A DNA stretch of 64,000 nucleotides, from the NCBI RefSeq assembly GCF_023028105.1, contig NZ_CP095491.1:1-64000 (forward strand). The letters are read 5' to 3'. Every line of letters starts with the position of its first letter. Within the stretch, counting starts at the first letter, position 1. The position numbers and the translations under genes were made by a program. The DNA is from Halosolutus gelatinilyticus (GTDB taxonomy: Archaea; Halobacteriota; Halobacteria; Halobacteriales; Natrialbaceae). The notes beneath the pieces are model-generated. The model worked only from the letters and a program-made list of their open reading frames with translations, was not told the DNA's origin and did not search any database. Shown one piece after another: positions 1 to 9,355 of this stretch.

Positions 1-1070
1 GGATACACGACGAGCGCGGAGCGAAGTTCACGGAGTTCGGCGGCTGGGACATGCCGGTCGAGTTCGATTCGATCCGCGAGGAACACGAGGCCGTTCGCAC
101 GGCCGCCGGGAAGTTCGACGTCTCGCACATGGGCCAGATTCACGTCACCGGTCCCGACGCGACGACGCTGATGCAACGGCTCACGTCGAACGACGTATCG
201 CGACTCGACGTCGGTGGCTCGCAGTACGCGACGATCACGGACGAAGACGGCACCATCCTCGACGATACCGTCGTCTACCGGCTCCCGGATGAGGACGGCG
301 ATTCGACCTACCTCTTCGTGCCCAACGCGGGCAACGACGAGGCGATGCACGAGCGCTGGATCGGCTACCGCAACGAGTGGGACCTCGACGTTACCGTCGA
401 CAACCAGACCGACGAGTACGCGATGTTCGCCGTGCAGGGACCCGACGCGGCGAATCTCGTCGGCAGCGCGGCCGAGGAATCGATCACCGACCTGAACCGC
501 TTCGAGGCCAGGTACGCGACCGTCGAGGACGTCACCTGCTGGACGGCTCGCACCGGCTACACCGGCGAGGACGGGTTCGAGCTGATCCTGCCCTGGGCCG
601 AGGCCGAGCGGCTCTGGTCGGCGTTCGACTGTCAGCCCTGCGGCCTCGGCGCCCGCGACACGTTGCGGATCGAAGCCGGGTTGTTGCTCGCCGGGCAAGA
701 CTTCGACGCCGAGTCGAACCCCCGGACGCCGTACGAGGCCGGCATCGGCTTTACGGTCCAGCTGGACACCGAGTTCGTCGGCCGCGACGCGTTGAAGCGG
801 ATCGAAGCGGACGGCGTCGAGGAGATCCTCGTCGGCTTCACGCTGATCGACCGCGGCGTCCCGCGACACGGCTACGACATCACGAACACGGAGAGTCGAG
901 TCGTCGGCACCGTCACCAGCGGAACGATGAGTCCCAGTCTCGAGAAGCCGATCGGGCTGGGCTACGTGCCGATCGAGTACGCAGATCCCGGCACGACGCT
1001 GCAGGTGATCGTCCGCGGCCAGTCGAAAAAAGCAAGAGTTGAAACCACACCGTTCATCGATACAGTCTAA
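1..1070 (+). CDS. gcvT: Aminomethyltransferase (glycine cleavage T protein), 5' truncated by window start
   Basis: T protein of the glycine cleavage system: takes the aminomethyl group from the lipoyl arm of GcvH and passes it to tetrahydrofolate, releasing ammonia. The reading frame is open from base 3 (reads [20 protein letters not shown]), so the true start lies upstream of the window and the ATG at 51 is internal. Family hallmarks visible are the GGWDMP segment, FDVSHMGQ, the [12 protein letters not shown] block and the C-terminal [21 protein letters not shown] block. Its TAA stop overlaps the ATG of gcvH by one base, showing a translationally linked pair. No P-protein gene follows in the window. 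Confidence 0.95.
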   Translation, partial: IHDERGAKFTEFGGWDMPVEFDSIREEHEAVRTAAGKFDVSHMGQIHVTGPDATTLMQRLTSNDVSRLDVGGSQYATITDEDGTILDDTVVYRLPDEDGDSTYLFVPNAGNDEAMHERWIGYRNEWDLDVTVDNQTDEYAMFAVQGPDAANLVGSAAEESITDLNRFEARYATVEDVTCWTARTGYTGEDGFELILPWAEAERLWSAFDCQPCGLGARDTLRIEAGLLLAGQDFDAESNPRTPYEAGIGFTVQLDTEFVGRDALKRIEADGVEEILVGFTLIDRGVPRHGYDITNTESRVVGTVTSGTMSPSLEKPIGLGYVPIEYADPGTTLQVIVRGQSKKARVETTPFIDTV

Positions 1071-1453
1071 TGAGCTTCGAAACCCCCGAGGACCGACGGT
1101 ATCTAGAATCGCACGAGTGGGCGCTCGAGACCAACGGCGTCGTCCGCGTCGGCATCACCGATTTCGCGCAGGACGAACTGGGCGACGTCGTCTTCGTCGA
1201 ACTCCCCGACGAGGGCGACGCGGTCACGCAAGAGGAAGAGTTCGGCGTCATCGAGTCGATCAAGGCGGTGTCGGACCTCTACGCGCCCGTCAGCGGGGAG
1301 GTCGTCTCGATCAACGAGACCCTGTTCGACTCGCCGGAACTCGTCAACGACGATCCGTTCGGCGAGGGCTGGATGCTCGAGATCGAGCCCGACGACGCGG
1401 CCGAGATCGACGACCTGCTCTCCCCCGACGAGTACGAGTCCCAGATCGCCTGA
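1070..1453 (+). CDS. gcvH: Glycine cleavage system H protein
   Basis: Lipoyl carrier that shuttles the aminomethyl intermediate between P, T and L proteins. The 127-residue length is normal for the family. The lipoylation motif is in [20 protein letters not shown], with Lys65 as the expected lipoyl-lysine. The start overlaps the gcvT stop by one base. The C-terminus keeps the usual [10 protein letters not shown] segment. No gcvP follows: the next gene is on the opposite strand. Confidence 0.95.
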   Translation: MSFETPEDRRYLESHEWALETNGVVRVGITDFAQDELGDVVFVELPDEGDAVTQEEEFGVIESIKAVSDLYAPVSGEVVSINETLFDSPELVNDDPFGEGWMLEIEPDDAAEIDDLLSPDEYESQIA

Positions 1454-1520
1454 TCCGTTCTCCCTCGCTACCGTTCGAATTCCCGCGGGCACCGAGCGAA
1501 CGCCCCGAAACTGCATCGAA

Positions 1521-1709
1521 TCACTCGGCCGAGGATACCCGGTTTACCGCTATCAGCACCGCTCCCACGAGCACGATCGTCGCGGCGCTCCAGAGGAGCC
1601 AGCCGATCGGCTCGTCGACGATCGCCACGATCGCGAGCGTCGCCAGAAACGCGACGAACACGGCGAGCGTCAGGCGTTCGGTTCGATCCAGGGTCGGACG
1701 TTCGGTCAC
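1521..1709 (-). CDS. Small two-helix membrane protein
   Basis: A 62-residue protein read from a GTG start. It has two clear hydrophobic segments (LAVFVAFLATLAIVAIV at about 14-30 and IGWLLWSAATIVLVGAVLIAV at about 35-55) separated by a short DEP turn. It lies 46 bp downstream of the HTH regulator on the same strand and may be cotranscribed with it. I do not recognise a family. It is supported by hydrophobic pattern and context only; the start codon is uncertain. Confidence 0.55.
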   Translation of the reverse strand: MTERPTLDRTERLTLAVFVAFLATLAIVAIVDEPIGWLLWSAATIVLVGAVLIAVNRVSSAE

Positions 1710-1755
1710 GGGGTCGGAGTTGGAAACGATCGGTCGTCGCCGGGGCGATCGACCG

Positions 1756-2466
1756 TCACTCGATCGCGACGAGTTCGTCGAGCAACTCGTCTAACGGAGC
1801 GGTCGTCACGGCCAGTGCGTAGCCGTCGATGCGGGCGAGATCCTGCGCGTGATCCCACAGTTCGTCCTCTTCGAGGCCGTGAAGGATCACGGCGTTAGGC
1901 GTCGGGTTGACGACCCGGAGCGCGATCCCGACGCCCTCGCCGCGGGTGACGTTGGTGAACACCAGCACGCGGTTCGTGCTCTGTCCGTACAGTCGGAAGA
2001 ACTCCTCGCTCGAGAGGCGGGTGATCGCCTCGATGCTGTCGATGACCGTGTGGCCGCTGATCCGATCGGTCGTGCCGGCGGTGATCTGGGTCGCGTCGAT
2101 CCGATCGTACAGTCGGTGCAGGGGGATCGACGTCGCGTACTCCCGGAGATCGAGGACGACGTCGCTCTCGAACCCGGCCGACAGCACGCGCCCGTACTGG
2201 CGAATCCGATCGCCGCCGCGGCGTTCGTCGATCGCGAGCAATCCGTCGACGAGCCGGCTGACGACGCCGATTCCGGGACTCTCCCGGCGTCCGCTCTCGT
2301 AGTCGGAGATGACCGACGAAGAGACGTCGATCTCCGCCGCGAGGTCCGTCTGCGAGACGTCGAAGTCCGTTCGCCACTTGCGCAACGTTGCGCCGGGGTC
2401 GTCGCTCAGCGTGATCTCCCCGGCGATCTTCTCTGCGAGTTCCTGTTTCGGCCCGCGTCCGCCCAT
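1756..2466 (-). CDS. XRE-type helix-turn-helix transcriptional regulator
   Basis: 236 residues. The N-terminal third carries a Cro/C1-type HTH: LRKWRTDFDVSQTDLAAEI, followed by the recognition helix region VSSSVISDYESGRRESPG (about residues 28-66). The remaining ~170 residues form a conserved C-terminal domain of the type seen in archaeal predicted regulators (COG1709-like), ending in the DELLDELVAIE tail. The first residues (MGGRGPKQELAEKIAGEI) match that archaeal family. Ligand and targets cannot be read from sequence. The 62-residue membrane protein lies directly downstream. Confidence 0.85.
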   Translation of the reverse strand: MGGRGPKQELAEKIAGEITLSDDPGATLRKWRTDFDVSQTDLAAEIDVSSSVISDYESGRRESPGIGVVSRLVDGLLAIDERRGGDRIRQYGRVLSAGFESDVVLDLREYATSIPLHRLYDRIDATQITAGTTDRISGHTVIDSIEAITRLSSEEFFRLYGQSTNRVLVFTNVTRGEGVGIALRVVNPTPNAVILHGLEEDELWDHAQDLARIDGYALAVTTAPLDELLDELVAIE

Positions 2467-2697
2467 GTGCGTCGGTTGCGTGGCCGCGTCAAGTAGCTTC
2501 TGGAGCGCGATCGACTATCGAGTCGCCGGCGGGCTCCGGGCACCGAGTCGCTAGTGGATTCCGATTGCCGCCTTCAATCGCCGATACCGCTCGCCGTCCG
2601 TCCTCGTCGCCCGGGGTATCGGTTCGACGATCGAAGGCGTCGGCGAACCGGACCGACCCGGCGAGAAAGAGAGCGCAGAACAGCCCCGCCGATCCGC

Positions 2698-2898
2698 TTA
2701 CGCGTTGTTCATTCGCGTGCTATCGCGGTGACCACAGCGCACGCACTCCCGAACCCGATACGGTTCGCGGGAGTAGCGGGCGTTTTCGCCGTCGGTCGCC
2801 TCGGTTACGAGTTGGATCGAAATTTCGTGGAGCGTGTCGGTTTCGCAGATCTCACACGGTTCGGTCATCCCGTTTGATACGCCGTTGGTCGTCGCCAT
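2698..2898 (-). CDS. Small zinc-ribbon protein (DUF7835-like)
   Basis: 66-residue protein with two CxxC knuckles, CEIC near residue 16 and CVRC near residue 54, the arrangement of a zinc beta-ribbon common in haloarchaea. It ends in GHRDSTRMNNA. The start at 2898 is preferred because a TATA-like TATATTA lies about 30 nt upstream, placing transcription initiation at the ATG (leaderless). An internal ATG at 2868 (MTEPCEIC) is the alternative and matches the length usual for homologs as I recall them. Function unknown; probably binds zinc and perhaps nucleic acid or protein. Confidence 0.75.
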   Translation of the reverse strand: MATTNGVSNGMTEPCEICETDTLHEISIQLVTEATDGENARYSREPYRVRECVRCGHRDSTRMNNA

Positions 2899-3176
2899 AC
2901 CCGTCCATCACACCTCCCCGTAATATATCGTCGACAGCGACTTCGCCCCCGGAAAAGAGGTATAAATAGGCATTCTCACGAACTGAAAACGCCCGCCGAT
3001 CGGCCCCCGAGGACCGGTCGAGCGAGCGACGCGGCACTGCAGCGGGCGCCCGATCGTCGATTGCAGGCGCGATCCCCTCGATCGACGACGTCTGATTCCG
3101 CTACAATACCTCAGAACGAAATACATTCTCCGATACTCGGAACACATTTAGCGGTGAACCACCAAGGCGATTTCAT

Positions 3177-3527
3177 ATGGACGACGAATCGTCGATCGAG
3201 GAAATTCTCAACACGATCGGGGACAAACACGCTCGAACCGTCCTCGCCTCGATCAGCCGCGAGCCGGGTTCGGCGAAGGAACTCGCGGAACGCCTCGATC
3301 TGTCCCAGCCGACGATCTACCGACGCCTCGAACTCCTCGCGGAGAACGACCTCATCAAGGACCGCACCCTCGTCGCCGACGACGGGAACCACTACAAGGA
3401 GTATCGGTGTAACTTCAACAGTACGGTCATCTCGCTGGAAGACGACGAGTACGACGTTCGAATCTTCCGCGAAGAGAACCTTCCGGACCGCTTTTCACAG
3501 CTCTGGGACGAACTCAACGTCAACTAG
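3177..3527 (+). CDS. Winged-helix ArsR-like transcriptional regulator
   Basis: 116 residues with a winged HTH: HARTVLASISREPGSAKELA, then the recognition helix segment LSQPTIYRRLELLAENDLI and a short beta wing containing HYKEYRCNF. A TATA-like ATTTAG about 30 nt before the ATG indicates a leaderless transcript. It is followed 91 bp downstream by a 90-residue three-helix membrane protein on the same strand, a pairing frequently seen in haloarchaea. The signal sensed is not evident. Confidence 0.85.
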   Translation: MDDESSIEEILNTIGDKHARTVLASISREPGSAKELAERLDLSQPTIYRRLELLAENDLIKDRTLVADDGNHYKEYRCNFNSTVISLEDDEYDVRIFREENLPDRFSQLWDELNVN

Positions 3528-3618
3528 CGATGCGATCGTCCCACCTCGCGATCCGATCCGTTCACCCGCGATCGCGCGTCGTCGATCGGTCGGAGAGTAC
3601 GCGACGCGGTGATCTCGG

Positions 3619-3891
3619 ATGACGGACCTCACCGCGGCGGTTCTCATGCTGTTGCAGATGACGGTCTTCGCGCTCTCGCTGGGACTGACGCTCATCAGCT
3701 TCCAGTCGTACAGACAGCGACAATCGAAGCGGCTGGAATCCGCGTTTATCGGGTTCGCCTTCCTCAGCATGGGCGTCGGGCTCACGACGATCACCTCGCA
3801 ACTGTCCGATCCGATGACGCTGTTCTACGTCGCCGAAACGGTTCCGTTCATCGTCGGGTTCGGGATGCTCTACGTCTCGCTCTATCGCTAA
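3619..3891 (+). CDS. Small membrane protein paired with wHTH regulator (DUF7521-like)
   Basis: 90 residues with three hydrophobic segments: AAVLMLLQMTVFALSLGLTL, a second around FIGFAFLSMGVGLTTI and a third around FIVGFGMLYVSLY. A short basic loop SYRQRQSKR follows helix 1. It lies just downstream of the wHTH gene on the same strand. It resembles the haloarchaeal DUF7521 family; no biochemical role is known to me. Possibly a membrane partner or target of the adjacent regulator (inference). Confidence 0.75.
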   Translation: MTDLTAAVLMLLQMTVFALSLGLTLISFQSYRQRQSKRLESAFIGFAFLSMGVGLTTITSQLSDPMTLFYVAETVPFIVGFGMLYVSLYR

Positions 3892-3894
3892 CCG

Positions 3895-4638
3895 TCACTC
3901 CGCCGGCGATTCCGTCGTCTCGACGCGCTCCTCGAGCCACGCCACCGCGTCCTCGACCACCGCCTCGTCCGTTCCCCGGACGCGGATGCGACCCGGCTGC
4001 CCCTCGCTTCGCGGATAACTCCCGACGGAGACGTCGAACGCCTCCGTGACGCCCGACAGCGCGCCGTGCAGCGATCCCTCGGGGGCCGGCGTGTAGATCG
4101 TTCGGGCCACCGCGTCGCCGCGGAACTCGTCGGCGACCCGATCGAACATGGCCTGCATCTCGTCGGGGATGCCCGCGAAGACGTAGACGTTCTCGACGAT
4201 GCAGCCCGGCGCCCAGCCCGCGTCGGTGACGATCGGCGTCGCGCCCGCGGGAATCGAGGCGCCGGCGTCGAAGTCGAGTTCGAGGTCGTACTCCGCGACC
4301 AGTTCGGGGTTCTCCTCGCGGAAGGCCGCCGCCTTCTCGACCAGCTCGTCCCTGATCGCCTCGTGGACCACGAGTTCCCGGTCCAGCCCCCCGGCGACGG
4401 CTTCGACCGTGACGTCGTCCGGGGTGCCGCCGATCCCGCCGGTGACGACGACGGCGTCGAACTCTTCGCTCCAGCGGGCGACGTAGTCGGCGATGAGTCC
4501 GCGGTCGTCGGGAATCGTCAGGATTCGATCGACCGTGCTCCCTCGCTCCGTGATCCGGGCGGCGAGCCAGGCGGCGTTCGTATTCGTCGTCGTCCCGGCC
4601 AATAACTCGTCGCCGACGGTGACGATCGCGACGTGCAT
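3895..4638 (-). CDS. Molybdopterin-binding (MoaB/CinA N-domain-like) protein
   Basis: 247 residues with the MoCF-biosynthesis fold found in MoaB/MogA and the N-terminal half of CinA. Visible are VTVGDELLAGTTTNTNAAWL at the N-terminus, VVVTGGIGGTPDDVTVEAVA in the pterin-binding region and VENVYVFAGIPDEMQAMF in the middle. CinA's C-terminal amidohydrolase domain is absent, as usual for the archaeal stand-alone form. A TATA-like CTAACTTT 28 nt before the ATG supports this start as leaderless. It is convergent with the membrane protein that ends 3 bp away. Exact substrate (molybdopterin versus ADP-ribose-type) is not decidable here. Confidence 0.85.
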   Translation of the reverse strand: MHVAIVTVGDELLAGTTTNTNAAWLAARITERGSTVDRILTIPDDRGLIADYVARWSEEFDAVVVTGGIGGTPDDVTVEAVAGGLDRELVVHEAIRDELVEKAAAFREENPELVAEYDLELDFDAGASIPAGATPIVTDAGWAPGCIVENVYVFAGIPDEMQAMFDRVADEFRGDAVARTIYTPAPEGSLHGALSGVTEAFDVSVGSYPRSEGQPGRIRVRGTDEAVVEDAVAWLEERVETTESPAE

Positions 4639-4714
4639 ACCCGGGGTTGGGCCTCGAGAAAGTTAGCCTACACGGGCAGCGACGGTGGTCGGCGGGCGGC
4701 GTGTCACGGAATCA

Positions 4715-5812
4715 TTACTCGGCGGCCCGCTCGCGCAGACGCTCGATCCGCGTTCCGATCGATGGCGTCATCGACAGCCAGCGACGATCGGTGATCAAGT
4801 CTTCACGGCCGAATCCCGCCGCCTCGCAGGCGCGTTCGAAAGCGTCGGCGAGGGACGATCCACCTACCGCTTCGGCGGCCCGATCATCGGCACGACAGCG
4901 CAGTCGCCGACAGATCGCGAATCCGCCGAGCACGACGGCGCCGGTCGCGGCGAATCCGATCGTCGCCGAGAGATCCCCGAGCACCCACGCCGACAGCGGC
5001 ACCATCGCCGCAGCGAAGGTCGTGATCCGCCCGAGCTGTTCGTAGGACGATACTTGCTCCTGGCGTGCGATCAACATCGCTATCAGCGTCTCGTCGTCGA
5101 GGGCGTCCAGCGCGCTCGGCGTAACGAACAGGCCGCATCGACCGGGAGCACCCCGGAAATAGACGGCCACGCGGATATCGCTGCCGTCGTGCATCCGGAT
5201 CGTGCGCGGATCCGCATCGGCGCGATCGCACAGCCGCTCGAGTCGGTCGCGTTCGGCGTCGGTCGGCGGTCGCGTGCCGGTAGTCAGCGACTGCAACAGC
5301 GGTGCGAAAACCCACAATACGATACCGATACCGACGACGAAGGCGCCGATTCCGAGAGGGCCGGTCTGCACCGCCAGCCTGATTCCCGGAACGAGCAGGA
5401 GCACGACGAGAAATGTGCCGCCGAAATAGCGCGCATACTCTCGCGGAAGCGTCGCACCGCCGTCAACGCCAGGCAGATCGGGTCGTGCGCGAACGATGCC
5501 CGCGACGGCCGTCGCGGCAACGATGGCGGCGGCGAGGCCGCCGGTGACGGCGGTGACGAGATCCGCGAGAACGGCATTATCGGGGACGACCGCAGACTCG
5601 GCGCTCGAGGACGGAAGCGCCAGCCAGACGCCGATGACTGCGACCGCGGCCGCGCTAATCGCGATGACGTTCAGACCGCGAGCGGTTCGCTCCCCCGGCC
5701 GACCTCGAGCGAGTCGCCCGTAAAGATATCCGACGACTGCAGCGACGACGGCTACGATGCCGACTCCTATTGCGAACTGGGCCCAATAGACGGCGGCGTC
5801 TCGCGGGGACAT
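4715..5812 (-). CDS. M48-like integral membrane protein lacking the zinc-protease active site
   Basis: 365 residues from the ATG at 5812, chosen because TATTTAAA lies about 30 nt upstream; a longer frame back to 5926 has no such support. It has N-terminal hydrophobic segments (AQFAIGVGIVAVVAAVVGYL and further helices to about residue 175), then a soluble region and two more helices, the layout of HtpX-like M48 peptidases. The segment LDALDDETLIAMLIARQEQV aligns with the family's LEAVLAHELGHV block, but the HExxH residues are replaced by Ala249, Arg250 and Gln253. The later RADDRAAEAVGGSSLADAFE matches the region after the third zinc ligand. It looks like a catalytically dead family member. 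Confidence 0.7.
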   Translation of the reverse strand: MSPRDAAVYWAQFAIGVGIVAVVAAVVGYLYGRLARGRPGERTARGLNVIAISAAAVAVIGVWLALPSSSAESAVVPDNAVLADLVTAVTGGLAAAIVAATAVAGIVRARPDLPGVDGGATLPREYARYFGGTFLVVLLLVPGIRLAVQTGPLGIGAFVVGIGIVLWVFAPLLQSLTTGTRPPTDAERDRLERLCDRADADPRTIRMHDGSDIRVAVYFRGAPGRCGLFVTPSALDALDDETLIAMLIARQEQVSSYEQLGRITTFAAAMVPLSAWVLGDLSATIGFAATGAVVLGGFAICRRLRCRADDRAAEAVGGSSLADAFERACEAAGFGREDLITDRRWLSMTPSIGTRIERLRERAAE

Positions 5813-6130
5813 ACTCGAATGCTCGTAATGATGTTTTAAATACATTTGTATTTCAATACCTATCGCTCGAGACGACCGTCTCGGACGACGATACGTGTGA
5901 ATCGTGTCTCGTACTCCGATCCACACTCGTGACGAGGACCGACGCGCCGCGATCGGTACTCGTTGTGGCCGCTACGCGTCGACGCGAACGTCGAACGTTG
6001 AAGATCACGGATTTGTGCCGTTCGACGCGCTCTACCTCGTCGAATCCAGCGGGGATACCATCATTTCGAGCGACGATACGTACGGAGCGTCGCCTCTCGT
6101 CTCGACCTGAAAACGATCGACGAGGAGCGA
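5813..6130. other. Intergenic region without a convincing gene
   Basis: About 320 bp between the M48-like gene (minus) and the first copy of the rfcL-derived repeat. It contains the TATA-like promoter of the M48-like gene near 5835-5842. Short frames exist on both strands, but their composition shows no coding pattern and they have no promoter or ribosome-binding support. Confidence 0.5.
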
Positions 6131-6196
6131 CGCTCTGCAACCACTAAACGCGGCTCACACCAACTCGTATCCGATGACCGACTGGACCGAGAAGTA
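6131..6196 (+). repeat. 66-bp direct repeat, copy A (duplicated rfcL promoter and 5' end)
   Basis: 60 of 66 bases match 9356-9421. The copy includes the TATA-like CTAAACG, then an ATG at 6174 followed by codons for M-T-D-W-T-E-K, the first seven residues of RfcL. The similarity stops after GAAGTA, and the next base makes TAA, so this is a seven-codon dead remnant. The only coding mismatch with the intact gene is synonymous (ACC versus ACG). Confidence 0.95.
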
Positions 6197-9100
6197 ACCA
6201 TAATTCGGAGGTAGTCATGTGTATTTGAAATGCCGGATATTCACTCAGAGGAATTTCCTTCAGCAGCGTTGAATCCACCAGCCACTGACATTGTGGCATG
6301 TTATCTCAGTAATGCCGAACTTTAACCGTCTGAATCGAGTATCCCGGCCTAATGAACCAAACCGTCGGACGCTATGACCAGCCAGAAGTACTGGGCCTCG
6401 AAAACGGTCTCGAGGCGTTTCAGTCCAGTCCTGAGTTCCGAGGTCCGGTTGAACCGCTCGACGAGCATACCTGCAACGATCACTTCGCACACATCTATGA
6501 GACACGTGAGGAGAAGTTTGAGGCCGCCGTCCCGTTTATTCGACACGGGCTCGAGCGCGGCGAGCGCGTCATGTACGTCATCGAGGAAAGTACTGAAGCC
6601 GAGGTGCGGGAAGCGATGCGCGACGCCGGACTCGACGTTGATACCGCGCTCACTGCGGGCGCATTGACGTTCCACACCGTAGAGGAGACCTATCTCCGAA
6701 ACGAATCGTTTGACCCCGACGAGATGATCGACTTCTACGATGAGATGGTCGCCGAGGCTACTGAGGACTACGAGGCGCTCCGGATCGTCGCCGAGATGAC
6801 GTGGCTCAACGACGACGATACGTTGGTCGAGCAGTTCATAGAGTACGAGCAGAAAATCAACGATCTCTTCGCCCACACGGATTCGCTTGCGATCTGCCAG
6901 TACAATCGCAACCTGTTCGCACCGGAGATCATCCGGAACGTCGTCCAAACGCATCCGCATCTCATCTACGACGGCGCCGCATGCCACAACGTCTACTACA
7001 CGCCGCCAGAGGAGTTCTTCGGTGCCGATGCACCAGCCCGCAAAAACGAGCGCATGCTCCGGACGCTCCGAGAGCGGACCACAGCGAAGGCCCAACTCCA
7101 CCGCCGCGAACGATTCCTGCAGAATCTTTACGAGGTCTCATCCGATCCCACGCTCTCGTTCGCAGAGAAATTGCAGGCGTTGTTCGATCTCGGATGCGAG
7201 CAGTTCGGCCTCGAACTCGGGGCGATGGCCAAGGTCGACCCCGCCGCCGATCAGTTCGAGGTCGAACTCGTGAGTGACGATCACGAGTACTTCGAGGCAG
7301 GTCTCGAACTCCCACTGTCGGAAACGTACTGCACCGCAGCGACCGATACCAGCGGGATCGGAAGCGTAGCTGATCCCGGTGAGGCCGGGTACGGCGATAT
7401 CTACGTTCATAATGAGTTCGGCATCAAGACGTATCTCGGCACCTATATCGAGGTCGAGGGCGACGACAACCGAACGTTCTTTTTCGTGTCCGAGAAGTCG
7501 CGTGACGAGGACTTCTCGGCTGACGAACGCACGTTCCAGCGGTTGCTGGGGCAGTGGGTCAAGTACGAACTCGAACGCCGGCAACGCGAACAGTTCCTCC
7601 ACAAGTGTTACGAGATCACGTCCAATCCCGCCCTCGACTTCGAGGGGAAACTCGAGCAGTTATTCGAACTCGGGCGCGACCGGTTTGGCCTCGAGATCGC
7701 CGGACTAAATCACTTGCCGTCATGGGACGGCAAATTCCGACTCGAGAAGGGCATCGGACTCGGCGTTGATTCCGATGAGGAGCTATGGACCGACCCGGAC
7801 GACGGCTGTTACTGCCGTCAGACCATGACCGAGGATAGTCCGGTCGGGATAGTCGACGTGCGCGACACCCGGTGGGCCGAGGACACGATCTACCAAGAGT
7901 TTGGACTAACGAGCTACCTCGGGACGAAAGTGTCGACCGGAGCCGCACCATACGGCACGCTCTGGTTTGGGAGTACCGAACCGCGGGATCGACCGTTTTC
8001 GCAGACCGAACGTTCGTTTATCGAGTTGATGGGGCAGTGGGTCAGCTACGAAATCGAGCGGCGCGAAAACAACGACTCCCAGCGGAAACTCTACGAAATC
8101 ACCGCAAATCCCGATCTCGATCCCGACGAGAAGATCGATCAATTGCTAGAAGTCGGCTGCAAGCGGCTGAACCTCCCGATTGGGATGCTCACTCGCAAAC
8201 GCGAGCAGGCATTCGAGATCGAGTATATGCACGGTAGGCATCCCGAGCTTGACGAAGGGACGCTCACCCCGCCGTTGACGGACAACTACTGCCGTCGCGT
8301 CGTCGACACTGGCGACTCGATTAGTGTCGGCGATGCCGGGGCGGCAGGATGGGACGGCGACGCGCTTTACCACGAATTCGATCTCGAGTGTTACGCTGGG
8401 ACGCAGGTGTTCGCCCGCGGTGAGAACTATGGCACCGTCTGTTTCACCGATATGGGGACCCGAGAAGAATTCACCGAGGCGGAGCAGGTGTTTCTGGATA
8501 TCCTTGGCCAGTGCGTGAGCTACGAAATCGAACGCCAACAGCACGAGGCCGATCTCAAGGAAACAATCGATCAACTAGAACAGTCCAATGATCGACTGAG
8601 GCAATTCGCCTATGCCGCCTCGCACGACCTACAGGAACCGCTCCGGATGGTTTCAACGTATCTACAGCTACTGGAGAACCGATACAAGGAGGATCTTGAC
8701 GAGGACGCGCAGGAATTCATCGATTTCGCAGTCAATGGAGCTGACCGGATGCGGGAGATGGTCGATGATCTGCTTGCGTTCTCACGGGTCGAACGCGCTG
8801 ATGACGAGTTCGATCAAATTGACTGTGACGCAGTCCTCGACTACGTCACGGACGATCTCCAGATACAGATCGAGGAGAACGATGCGGAGATCATCAACGA
8901 GTCACTTCCGACGGTGCGAGGCGACCAAGAGCAACTGGAACACCTGTTCAGTAATCTCGTCTCGAACGCTATCAAATATAACGAAAATGATCGGCTGCGC
9001 GTCGAAATCTCGGCCGACCAGCGGCCTAACCGCTGGAAATTCTCAGTTACCGATAACGGAATCGGGATCGATCCAGACGAAGCCGACAAGATATTTGAAG

Positions 9101-9355
9101 TTTTCAAGCGGCTCCACCACGATAACGAGTACTCGGGGACAGGAGTCGGGCTCTCGCTATGCCAAAACATCGTCAATAATCACGGTGGAGAAATCTGGGT
9201 TGAATCCGAACCCGGTGAGGGATCGACGTTCTCATTTACGCTTCCCGCGGTCGAGAATCCGGCGCAGTGAGTCACGTCCCTATTGTTCTCTGGGAGCCGG
9301 GACCTGTCTTAAAACGATATTGACTACGACGGCTGGCCCAGCATCTTCAGACCAG
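6197..9355. other. Low-GC islet inserted at the 5' end of rfcL
   Basis: Segment between the two 66-bp repeats. It holds only one gene, the histidine kinase at 6352-9270. Base composition differs from the surroundings: in 8941-9000, 27 of 60 bases are G or C by hand count, and 6200-6350 is also AT-rich, whereas flanking genes are far richer in GC. No integrase or transposase is present, so if this came in with an element, it is reduced. Import by homologous recombination at rfcL is an alternative. Confidence 0.6.
6352..9270 (+). CDS. Sensor histidine kinase with MEDS domain and three GAF domains
   Basis: 972 residues, soluble. Order: an N-terminal MEDS/DcmR-type sensory domain (about 35-235; NDHFAHIYETREEKFEAAVP, then RGERVMYVIEE), three GAF domains that each begin with a LYE(V/I)-type helix (about 250-400, 420-565, 575-735), a coiled linker, HisKA with the phospho-acceptor His758 in AASHDLQEPLRMV, and HATPase_c with NAIKYN, DNGIGI and GTGVGLSLC. 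No receiver domain or response regulator is adjacent. A TATA-like CTTTAACC about 31 nt before the ATG suggests its own promoter; the captured rfcL promoter lies upstream as well. Lower GC than its neighbours suggests transfer. Ligand unknown. Confidence 0.9.
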   Translation: MNQTVGRYDQPEVLGLENGLEAFQSSPEFRGPVEPLDEHTCNDHFAHIYETREEKFEAAVPFIRHGLERGERVMYVIEESTEAEVREAMRDAGLDVDTALTAGALTFHTVEETYLRNESFDPDEMIDFYDEMVAEATEDYEALRIVAEMTWLNDDDTLVEQFIEYEQKINDLFAHTDSLAICQYNRNLFAPEIIRNVVQTHPHLIYDGAACHNVYYTPPEEFFGADAPARKNERMLRTLRERTTAKAQLHRRERFLQNLYEVSSDPTLSFAEKLQALFDLGCEQFGLELGAMAKVDPAADQFEVELVSDDHEYFEAGLELPLSETYCTAATDTSGIGSVADPGEAGYGDIYVHNEFGIKTYLGTYIEVEGDDNRTFFFVSEKSRDEDFSADERTFQRLLGQWVKYELERRQREQFLHKCYEITSNPALDFEGKLEQLFELGRDRFGLEIAGLNHLPSWDGKFRLEKGIGLGVDSDEELWTDPDDGCYCRQTMTEDSPVGIVDVRDTRWAEDTIYQEFGLTSYLGTKVSTGAAPYGTLWFGSTEPRDRPFSQTERSFIELMGQWVSYEIERRENNDSQRKLYEITANPDLDPDEKIDQLLEVGCKRLNLPIGMLTRKREQAFEIEYMHGRHPELDEGTLTPPLTDNYCRRVVDTGDSISVGDAGAAGWDGDALYHEFDLECYAGTQVFARGENYGTVCFTDMGTREEFTEAEQVFLDILGQCVSYEIERQQHEADLKETIDQLEQSNDRLRQFAYAASHDLQEPLRMVSTYLQLLENRYKEDLDEDAQEFIDFAVNGADRMREMVDDLLAFSRVERADDEFDQIDCDAVLDYVTDDLQIQIEENDAEIINESLPTVRGDQEQLEHLFSNLVSNAIKYNENDRLRVEISADQRPNRWKFSVTDNGIGIDPDEADKIFEVFKRLHHDNEYSGTGVGLSLCQNIVNNHGGEIWVESEPGEGSTFSFTLPAVENPAQ

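Noticed and set aside
2852-3037. Minus-strand frame using the ATG directly after GGGGAGGTG near 2912
   Set aside because: The product is short and Arg/Asp-rich without features. The zinc-ribbon frame has two CxxC motifs and a TATA box at leaderless spacing.
5853-6140. Short frames on both strands upstream of the kinase islet
   Set aside because: Overlap each other, lack start signals and have no domain features.
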